DNA from: Scolanthus callimorphus
Taxonomy: Eukaryota > Cnidaria > Anthozoa > Actiniaria > Edwardsiidae
Reading direction: 5' to 3'
Length of the DNA stretch: 64,000 nucleotides
Assembly (NCBI GenBank): GCA_033964015.1
Contig: CM066914.1
Location: 15,641,637 to 15,705,636, forward strand
Part shown: positions 54,753-64,000 of the stretch, one piece after another
Position numbering within the stretch: position 1 is the first letter of the stretch
How the letters are laid out: every line of letters starts with the position of its first letter
The notes under the pieces: generated by a model
What the model was told of the DNA's origin: nothing
The model's input: only the letters and a program-made list of their open reading frames with translations
The model's database searches: none
Program-made: the position numbers and the translations under genes

Positions 54753-57169
54753 CTTGTTTGACTCGTTTTCCTGTCGATCGTTGTTATGGTAGCAGCCTCG
54801 TTTTCAAGATCACGATGGTACTCGATGGGTACCCTGTGTCCTTTCACCGGCCAAAAAAATACGTGTCGCCTCTCTCGCCGGCGCCGGCAAAGAAAATGTC
54901 ACGGCACAAGAAACCTAAAAGCTGTTGGAACAGAGTGTGCATTTATTAGTCATGTGGCCGGGGATGAATTCTCCCGCGCGCTGGAAATGGAAAAACAAGC
55001 AATATGAATATTCGTTTAGGCCAGTTATTTATGTCAATAAGATCAAAGAGCCCGGCAAAAACACACGTCCTAAAATGGTCTTTTGACATATTTGTATTCA
55101 GTGAAAATAGCAGGGCTTCTTTGACACCAACTTTACAAAATTAAATGGCTTAGACTAATTTATTACTAAAGTCTCTGAAAGGGTTTTAAATCGAGCCGTT
55201 TTTTTGCGCGTGCCATACATGTGAGGATACTTTTTCTAAGTAAATTAGTAAAGTCAATTTATCATCCTGGGAACCAAGGTTTATTACCCGTGTTCTTGTC
55301 ACGAATAGTGGATGGACTAGTGCGCAAAATTAGGTTTACAAAACTTTTATCTGCCCTTTTCATACGTTAGAAAGTCCTTGTTGCGGCAGCTATGGCATTT
55401 CCCAAAACACTAGGTTAACAGCCTCACTGCTCGCCCATGTTCTCAAAACGTTAGAACACACAGAAAGCGTAATGTATTCGGATGTTCACAGAGTGAGTAT
55501 TTTCAGGTGTTCCCAAAATATGTTTTGAAAACAAAGTGGTTCATGTCACGACCCAACCCACGCCGCACTTTCTTGTCATATATGAAGACTGATTTAACCA
55601 ATATCAACGATCTGGCCAGATGAATGGACTAGAGCCTTCACGGCTTTGGAGGTCCGTGTTGCCGACTAGCTGTACTCATTCAAATACCTATCAATGCGTC
55701 ACACGCGGTCCGTATCCGCCCGCACCCACACAGATTAAAGCATATCACACACACTTTCTGCGCGGCCTTCACTCGCTTATGACCGATATCTATAGATCGT
55801 TATCTCTAGTATTCACTCGTAAATAGGCATTACAAACCATCTTTTATTTTTTACATGCCTTCAGACCACCATGTTACCGTACGCGTGCTCTACTGTAAGT
55901 TGTTACAGTGTTGCTATCTGTCAAAATTAACTCGTGCAACAGAAGAAAGGAAGTCCTTATGATCCAGAACTATCACAATGCCGGACAATTTAATTTTTAT
56001 CATTAGATTATAAGTATTGTTAGGGTTTATGTTTTTAGAGCACTCCGTATCAAGTTTTATCACGGCTCTTGAAAGCCAAGGAGATGCTTGTTTATTTGCA
56101 CTTGTATCAACAGAGAGGCGTCCAAAATTACGCGCGCACAACACGGAATTGGCCTCCTGGCGCGCTGATTTTTACACCTCATCCACACCTCGCTTCAAGT
56201 GGAACCCTCACCCTTCACAGAACAATTATTATTAATACGCCAACAAGTACTAATGGCAGAATCCTAATTCTAAAACTTCAACAAAATGCAACAAAAATTT
56301 GGTCATTAAAGTGGGTTTGTTTTATTGTCTGGCGATTAAAAGCTGTGTCGTGTTTCCGAGTCGATAATGGCACACAGCTGTAGATGTCATTCTACCTTGG
56401 CCGTCCTCGTGCACAAGATCTGCTATAATGTCGCATAGAAATTCTGCTCTCAGTAAAAAGATTCTCAAAGCGCGCTATGCTTTGAGTTGAGGTTTAACAC
56501 GAAAAGGACCAAAAAGATGAATTTATTCAAAGGAAGGAAAGAGTTACTAAATAGAAGATATAAAGAAGAATTGAAAAACGACAATGACACGATTGGACTA
56601 AACCCCTCTCATTAGCTCGTCCACCCTTGCACTAGTAGCCCGTACAGGACGTTAAATCGCGAAGTATTTTAAAAGAATTACAACTAAACGAATGCTCTGC
56701 TTTTCAAAAGAATATCAAAGCGGCTCAAAAGCCAAGAACCACAGCTTAGTAATAACTAATGTGAAAACCATCTGAAGCGCGCGGCACATAAAAAGCTCGG
56801 CCTATTCGAGGCGCTAGACATTATCTAATTATAGTCATGTTTATTTTCCTTTGTTGAGATGGACTCTTGGGAGCGCGGTCCTTAGTGGGAGAGAGTTAGA
56901 TTTGTCACTAGACTAACAATCAGGGCTCCAAGACAGCGCCTTTGTACATTGGTTAGGGTAGTACGAGCCGATGCACGAAACCCAGCTAGAAACTTGTAAC
57001 GCATAACATTGTCTAAGAATGCGCCGACGTTTCGCCGACACAAAGTAATTCGCATCAATCAGGAGTCAATACTGCGCTACAGTATCACTTTCAAGCCGCT
57101 GGAAAGCGCTGACGATAGCGCAGGTCCGAGGACTACCTCAAACAGAGAGAGTACTCACAAGACGCCAAC
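54753..57169. other. Intergenic DNA between divergent SPAG16 and Mox
   Basis: No coding exon is recognised. It must contain the 5' regulatory DNA of both SPAG16 (minus) and Mox (plus), which start 2.4 kb apart. No TATA box, CpG-island-like block or known element could be named. Reading frames at 54758-55007 and 56017-56383 have no family resemblance. Confidence 0.45.
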
Positions 57170-60100
57170 ATGTACAGCAGAGGGTACGGTTACGGCAGGC
57201 CATCATATCAAATCCCGCCAGCAACACCGCACGAGCAAAGAACACCTCCGCCTTTAACTCACCAACCATACACGAGTTATCAAACTCCAGCAACGCGCTA
57301 TGCTTTTAACACGTACTCCCCTAGTCCAGGCTCCTCGTACCCTAATCCTAACGCCCCACTGTACGCCCATGGTACAGCACATTACAGCGATCCGAGAACT
57401 CTAGACATGATGGGTAGGGAAGAGGCTCCTACGCTGCACCATCTCCCACAAGCTCTGCCACCTCTAGACGAGTGCGCCATGCCAGGACTTGATCACAACT
57501 GTCTTCCGCTGGGTCCGACCTGTGAACAAGGTACCTACCCTAATGAACACATTAATGACTGTTTATTAAGACTTACACCTTTTTAAGCACTATCTCTACT
57601 CTTTAGATTCCCTATTACCAATAGGTGTAGTAGCTTTTAAACGCCTTGTGGTATTTACATTTGGAAACTCATGGAGTGCTAATGTTAGTTGATTTACTAC
57701 GAGATTGTCGGGTTGGTCAGAGAAGCAAAGCAATAACATTGCACCTCACAGTCCCGTGCTTCTAGTCATTCTAGCACCTCATACACTAGAGCAATTGCTG
57801 TCTAAGCAGTGACCTCCTATCGCTTGTAGTTAGTAAATGAGTTGTCCCGTAGGGGATCACACAGTCATTTTTCTCGGTTTGTGAACAGCTATTAGTTTTT
57901 CTACAAGAGTGATTTGGCTTCATACTCTGAGGGGTCGATGTTATGGTTGTTATTGCTAGTCTTTGCTAAAGTATACGAAATCCGTGAGAAGTGCAGATTA
58001 TAGTAGCGATGAAGGCAACAATTACAGTGCGGAAATTCCAGGCAATTTATAAAACAAAATACAGTAATGTATAAATAATATTAATGAAAAGACTTCGCAA
58101 GACTCCTGGAAAATAAGAGCTGGACTCAATGTACAGCGTCCTGTTTAAAAGTAGTCAGAATCAAGTATGGTATGCATCGTGAAAAGTCAGCGAGAATCAT
58201 TCAAGTGATAAGAGCATTTATAGCTTTCATATTGGTTGCTTCTCTTCAAATGCTGTTATAGCATGATTTTTTCGTATTCAGTATGTACCTTGCGAATTGG
58301 TGAGACGCGACAACAAGATATCCCTATCGTGACTAAACATGGCGGTCTAAGGGAAATCGACTCACCTCCCGTGTAGATTTGCTATTTCGTGAATCAGTTA
58401 GGTTCGTGTACGCCATGTGCTGCTTGCCAAACGTTTTATGAGGTGAATAGACTCCCATTTTGGTGGCGGAAAAAGAGATCTGGTCAACTCTCTAAACATC
58501 CCTTTCCTGTCCTGCTCAAATAGTGGGGCTTTTTATTTATTACAAATTCGTTGTTTAGTAGTGTATAGGGCCACCCTGAAGCAAATACATCGACTAGATA
58601 ACTACTTCAGCGTTTCCTTTGCAAGGGTAAAAGTTGTCGTTCAACATTCCCCAACATAGGAAATGGTTATCACTCCAGACAAAGCAGTCACTGATTGCAA
58701 AGAGGAACGGAACTAGACGCCAATAGTTTGATACTTGTTTTGAAGTCCACTAATGCTGTCTGTTGAGGATGCTTATTCTTTAATCGTTAAGAGACCAGTT
58801 CTTTAATTTAAACCACAAGCGTTATTTCGTTTTGAAAGCATTGTTTTACTTGCACCCTCTGACAAAGTGTGCTCCTCGGTTTTGAAGGATGGACCCTTCC
58901 ACAGTTCTTGATCTTTTGATATAGACAAGTTGGCGAAAACCCATCAACCCTACTTGATAAGAGCCCTGAAAACTAGTAAATTTGCCAGATTTTAGGTTGA
59001 AATGTTGTAAATTGGTGAAGATACAACCCCGCAAATTTAAAATGCTTGTTTCACGTTCGCGCGCGAGGAAAGTTTGCCACCCTTAATTGAGGGGATAAAC
59101 TTTTGCTTCGCGCGCTCCAATTCGCGACTTCTCAGGGCTGTTTCTTTGTCATTTTACTACCTTTCGCTGTGAAACTTGGCAATTTGACTAATTATGTTAG
59201 GTGCTCCTTTAAATAGACTTGCTAATTTAAAAAGATCATGAAACCGTGGAAGGGTAGTAGTATGAAGACCCTTGTTAAATTATGATTTTGTAGACGACAA
59301 GCGAATCGAGAGACTTGCTCTTTTTTTGGTTTGAGCTCTCGTTCATTATGGGTGATTCATGAAGCAGAGATGGTACTGCATGATAATTCGTCTTTCTCCA
59401 TCAGTAGTAATGAGCATATAGTATTGTACAGTACTGTAAACTGTGTAAACATTTCCTTTACACTAACGATTGATTCTAACAATCTTATAAACAAACACTT
59501 TTAAGGACTATGACTTCGTAACGTCCAAACGATAGAAAAAATACCAGGGCCCATTTCCTGAAAGGCGGTATAAGTCAACTTAGGGATAAATGTGTAAGTT
59601 TTCCTCAACGTAACAGTGAGTTACGGGGATAAACGTATTCCTAATAAGATATTCCCGCGTTTCACGAACCAGATCAAGGTCTTTGTTCTATAGCTTTCTC
59701 ATAGGTTGAAATAATTATTTTTGTATATCCTTGCAGTGGTGACATTGTGGTAGTAAAACATTAGTCTAGTAGTATAGGATGGCCCTTTTATAACAAATTC
59801 CGCTAAACATCCGATTCATTGATGCGCGTATGGATCCCTAAACGATTATAATCCGCACAAATAAGTAGTAAAGCAGCGGTTGACGATTTTACCCGGCCAC
59901 AAGATTCCGGTGCTGTTACCCGTGTTGTTACCCTATACTAGGAGTGGCCTAATTGCGGTTACAGCTAAACTGACAATTTGAACACATTTAACGAAAAGAT
60001 ACACCACGATCAGCAGAAAAAGCCACCTTTCTGTGCCTAGAGTGGGTATTTTTGTACAAATTCTTATAAGTAACAGTTTTAAAAACGTACTATTCTTTGT

Positions 60101-61229
60101 TACAGTGAAAGTCTGGAGATTAAGTTAACAATCTATAAGCCAATTTAACTGATTCTGTCGGCAAAGGAACAACTGTAGACCACAAAAACGCCGACCACAT
60201 TCCATACCGCAAAGCCTCAAATCGAGGAACGTGAGCAAAATCCCTGCCAAACCTGAAGTTTTTAGTATTCATTTATGTATTTGAAACAAATATGATCTTT
60301 CCAAAAAATCATCCGAAGCAATTATTTGTTGTGAATTATACAGGGGACTAAAATATGTGCAAGCATTGGATGCAAATTCTCTTGGGTTATAACGGAGATT
60401 TATCCAACTTGAATACCAAAGACATCGTCTGATCCAAAAAATAAAACAATGGGCATTAAGTATACCAAGCTACCCTGCGAAAAGGGTTGTACCAGTAGCA
60501 ACGCGAAACTAAAACTGAAGATGAGATTCTCTCTGATCTTCTTTGCTATGAAGTCTTTTGTTATCAAATCCCCCATCACAAAGATTATACTAAAACACTA
60601 TTTCTGGAATTTGTTTAGTTAAATCATAAGTTAAACCATTAGTTTCTTTTCTTTATATGATTTGGAAGTCAAACCTAATAAGCAAGTGCAGTTAAATAAA
60701 CGAGAAAGGCATTGAAAGTTTGATTGTATATGGAAATTAATAACTCATGGTGTTGAGAAGAAGTATAGAGTGTAGTACTGGATGAGTTTCCTTTTTCCTT
60801 CCGTTTTGGATCTGAAATGTAACAAGCAAGCACAGTTAAGGGAACGAGAAAGGCAATAAAATTGATTCTATGGAATTAGAGAATTGCAGTAGAATTTGTG
60901 ATGGGGAAGAAGTATAAGGTGAACTGAATGGCTTTCTATTTTCAGATGCAAAAATTTCTAAAGCCACGGGCAAGAAGAGGAAGGAACGCACTGCTTTTAC
61001 CAAACACCAGATTCAAGAACTGGAGAACGAATTCCAACGCAACAACTACCTGACAAGGCTACGCCGTTACGAAATAGCCGTGTCTCTCGACTTGACGGAA
61101 AGACAAGTCAAGGTTTGGTTCCAGAATCGGAGAATGAAGTGGAAAAGAGTTAAGGGAAAAAGACCCGAGAAGAAGCCAATGAATTCAGCGTCAAAACAAG
61201 AGGATAGCAGTGACACAAATGAAGTATAA
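57170..61229 (+). CDS. Mox: Mox (Meox)-type homeobox transcription factor (two exons, complete)
   Basis: Sequence-specific nuclear transcription factor of the ANTP class. Exon 1 is 57170-57530 (ATG in CCAACATGTAC, donor GTACCT). Exon 2 is 60946-61229 (acceptor TATTTTCAG, stop TAA). Phase 1 gives G|AT, Asp; the total is 214 aa. Exon 1 is Pro/Tyr-rich ([31 protein letters not shown]). The 60-residue homeodomain follows in exon 2: [60 protein letters not shown], with Gln50 and Asn51. The [14 protein letters not shown] stretch and the KRVKG end are typical of Mox/Meox. The C-terminal tail is only about 20 residues ([14 protein letters not shown]). The 3.4-kb intron 57531-60945 separates N-terminus and homeodomain and shows no repeats I could name. 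Cnidarians are known to have several Mox paralogues; which one this is cannot be told. Confidence 0.95.
57531..60945 (+). other. Mox intron (3.4 kb)
   Basis: Single-copy-looking DNA with no MITE or tandem repeat that I recognise, in contrast to the rest of the window. This could mean retained regulatory sequence, but no motif cluster was identified. Confidence 0.45.
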
Positions 61230-62766
61230 AAGCTTCGGGTGTGAGTGTTTTTGTCTTGAAGTGTAAATACAGTACGATAAAGGTGCCTTCTAGAAGAAAG
61301 GATGCTTATAAGGTTTGAGAAGCTGCAAATTTACTTCAGTCAGGAGAAGGGATTGGTGATAGAAGAGTGTTTTGAGAAAAACTACTGTTTATCAGGAAAA
61401 GTGTTACATAATAGAAAAGTGAAAAGACTACTCCGTTGTCGTCCAAGATCGGTGCGCTTGTACTATCGTGAGGAAGGCTTATATGCAGGGAAATACATAA
61501 AATGTTTATAGTAGCTTAGCAGAATCAAAACAGTCGCACGTTCAATTTGGCACTGTGGCTTTAGCAGAGAGCTAGAGAAACACGCCGGGATAGTAGCGCA
61601 TGTAGCTGGACAAGGACTTTTGCCTGTTTCCCATCCTTCCAGAAACCTGGTGCAATGCACAACGAAAATATATGATCTGAACGTCTCTGTAAACAGTGCA
61701 TGAGGAACGATATAAGGGATTTTTCCGCGGGTCTTTTAAAATTCCTTGGAAAATCCCCGTGTGATTCGCAAATCTTGAGCTCGGAATGCGCGGAATATTT
61801 TCTGAGTTTTGTAGCCCTTCGGCCTGGAAAGATAGACGCATTTAATGCCAAATGCTCTATTTTTTTATTTTTCTGGGATAAAAAACGAGATATTTTACGA
61901 TGTAAAGCGTTGAAATGCGGAATTAGAACCCGTATTTCAGACTAATGCTTTACAGGCTTGTCCATAGATAGCCCAGAAAGCATATTAATAACAAACAACA
62001 TACGCAGCAGGGACAAAAGCATCAAATTCAACTCATTTATTAGCAGTACTTGCTCTAATTTCTTTCTTTAGTACCACGAAATAAAATACACTACTGCGTC
62101 CACGATATATGCATGTTTCGCTAGTTGTTTAACCAGGCGTAAGCTGGTCTTCCTTCTATTACAACGAGACTTGTAAGGCAGATAAGAGTTTCCAATCTGC
62201 AAAACTATGCGTATACAAACAGATCGTATATAATATATTAATTGTACAATTCCAAGCGTTGTCCTTTGTTTTGAAACAACAGGAGTTATGGAGGCCCCAA
62301 ACCGAAAGGTGGTTGTGTTTTCTCGAAAAACATTGAAAAATGTGCGTAATTTTTCTTTCAACACAAACTTTACCTCGAAAGTGTTGACCACATCGGAATG
62401 CGTTTTTCCATTCAGGAGTTCGGTGCTTTAAACTGATCTGGTATCCAAAATATTGAGTAATATGTTGGACTGAGTAATCGGCTTGATTACTTAGAAGAGA
62501 GTTTTGTTCATAGTATTTTCGGTCGTACTCCAAATGCCAATCGCGTTTCTCTGACAAGGGCATCGCAGCCCCTGGGCACCCAACGAGAAACTAGCGCAAA
62601 ATATCTTGAAATAGTTTATGAGATGTATTTGAACATCAAAACGACAGACAAGAGTACGTTGTTATTCCCTATAGTTGTTTATCTGTTCGGATTTGCTTGC
62701 TGAGAGTCGAATGATCCGACAATTCTAGGGATTAAAAACAGGTTTTCCGAAAATGCCAGGTAGAAA
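61230..62766. other. Mox 3' flank
   Basis: No further gene is recognised. The minus-strand frames of 107 and 134 codons near 62068-62563 show no motifs. No clear AATAAA immediately follows the Mox stop. Confidence 0.4.
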
Positions 62767-62930
62767 TGGACGATTCCAGCTATAAGTGCGCGCGCTCTTC
62801 TTTATGCAGAAATGCCAAGCCGTGCCGCACAACTACCAGAATGCAGCGCGCGTTTTTAACAGTTTGTTCGACAAATGTCCCACATCTACCGACATGCATC
62901 GCGCGCGTGCGTTATATCTGGAATCGTCCA
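62767..62930. mobile_element. 164-bp MITE, copy 2
   Basis: Ends TGGACGATTCCAGCTATAA and TATATCTGGAATCGTCCA. The body shares ACAACTACCAGAATGCAGCG and TTTTTAACAGTTTGTT with the complement of 51212-51377. A minus frame of 168 codons (62886-63392) overlaps it and is not supported. Confidence 0.85.
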
Positions 62931-63557
62931 TTGGTGTCCGAAAATTCTAGACGACCTTTTTACCGTAGTTTGCAAAAACTGTAGGCGTTTTTTTGCAGTT
63001 CGAAAGTCGTCGGAGACACAGTGCAGAAGAAACATCACGAACAAGTTGCCAAAGTTCAAGCTGCCAAGAAGCCTCCGAACAGATGTCGTTGATTGCCCCC
63101 CTGATATCGGTATATTATCGCTCGTAGATTCATGCAGTGTTTGTTTAAGAGGTTCCAGTAGATGGAAGGTAACTATAAGGCCATGCCTGGAAAGGAAGGC
63201 TAATTTAGAGACATGAGAAAAGGGGGCCAAAGAGTTGTCTTCATGCGGGGACGCATGCACCCGTCGGGTACCTATTTTTAAACTAAGAGACAAGAAACTG
63301 TGTGGCGTTACTTGTATCAGTTTATGATTGGGACAGCGAATACGCCCTTTTGTTTGTTTGTTTTTCATATTCGATTCAGATAAAAAAAACATTTCCCATT
63401 GTCAGAAGGATTTGTAAATTCCATGGATGAATTCCACGGGAATTTTCAGAGGATAACGCGAATGGGCGAGCACAAGGATGACTCGCTAGTGATAAGCACC
63501 TTTGGTCCAGTGAGTCGCATAAACCGGTCTCGTACACAGACGCTTTCCGTTTTTTTA
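62931..63557. other. Non-coding stretch near the right edge
   Basis: No gene or repeat recognised apart from a (GTTT)n word at about 63350. Confidence 0.4.
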
Positions 63558-63648
63558 GGGCGCGCAAAGATTTGTGGGATAGTTTTAGCAGGGCGCGCAG
63601 GGAGTTGTGGGATAGTTTTAACAGGGCGCGCAGAGAGTTATGGGATAT
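63558..63648 (+). repeat. 33-bp tandem repeat, nearly three copies
   Basis: The unit begins GGGCGCGCA and continues about AGAGTTGTGGGATAGTTTTA. Being a multiple of three, it keeps a frame open as an 11-residue repeat (GRAGSCGIVLT), which explains the apparent ORF. Confidence 0.85.
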
Positions 63649-64000
63649 GCAGAGAATACCCCACAGTTCATTGCCCGCCGTGTGATACTCATTCCCAGTC
63701 CTTACGCCTCCAAAACAATTTTCATGAGAAATCACCGCAGGACTGACGCAAAAAAATATCGTCTGGGTACAAGACTGTAAAACTCTCCTAACAAGAATCA
63801 ACACTTCTCCGCATTCAAAGATCTTTATTTCGTTCGCAACAGATCTACATTAATTGCGTTAGTTCAAGGTTGTGAAGATACAGGGAACGCGGGAAGGGGA
63901 GAAAGAAGGAAGGAGGCATCCTCCCGATCCCTTTCCCCGACACTTCAATCACTCCTTCTCAGGCCATTCATATCTTCTCCCTTTCCCTCTCGCTGTAGCT

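Noticed and set aside
54758..55007. Divergent gene sharing a promoter with SPAG16
   Set aside because: Two short overlapping frames with no family resemblance and no supported splice pair.
62159..62563. 134-codon minus-strand frame
   Set aside because: No family resemblance, no splice or regulatory context; overlaps other frames of similar length.
62886..63392. 168-codon minus-strand frame, longest of all
   Set aside because: Begins within or over a MITE, has no recognisable motif and low-complexity stretches; probably chance.

Overview
This window is animal nuclear DNA, most likely from an anthozoan cnidarian (sea anemone or coral). Genes are split by many introns with GT/AG borders in consistent phases. 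Gene density is low and the intergenic DNA is full of short non-autonomous DNA transposons. The clearest genes are a Mox-type homeobox gene, the ciliary WD40 gene SPAG16/PF20 and the tRNA-modification gene DTWD1. Species assignment is inference only.

Layout. 1-1.3 kb: two 3' exons of a gene entering from the left edge, with a helical domain resembling the pre-RING region of TTC3/DZIP3-type proteins. 2.36-8.34 kb: a large element with long terminal inverted repeats (TIRs) that contains a decayed Penelope-like retroelement with a hammerhead-like motif. 10.0-12.2 kb: a protein kinase continuing into a Ras/Rab-type GTPase, broken by about six frameshifts. 12.6-19.5 kb: TIR elements nested inside one another, including a 79-bp perfect hairpin with an 8-bp target duplication and an empty-site control nearby. 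19.5-25.8 kb (minus): DTWD1, nine exons including 30-nt and 24-nt microexons, with a hAT-like element in one intron. 26.1 kb: tRNA-Gln(UUG). 31.0-40.9 kb (plus): an F-box gene, then an uncharacterised two-exon reading frame that may be its 3' part. 43.3-54.8 kb (minus): complete SPAG16 in 19 exons, with intron 18 almost filled by a minisatellite. 57.2-61.2 kb (plus): a complete two-exon Mox gene.

The genes do not form a pathway: SPAG16 is axonemal, DTWD1 modifies tRNA, Mox is a developmental transcription factor and the F-box protein is probably an SCF substrate adaptor. The strongest unusual signals are the kinase-GTPase fusion, the mobile 79-bp hairpin, the SPAG16 minisatellite whose units copy the 3' splice boundary of the next exon, and arrays of paired CRE palindromes (TGACGTCA) inside TIR elements. 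Exons were joined by hand from splice signals, reading phase and recognised families; no alignment was run.
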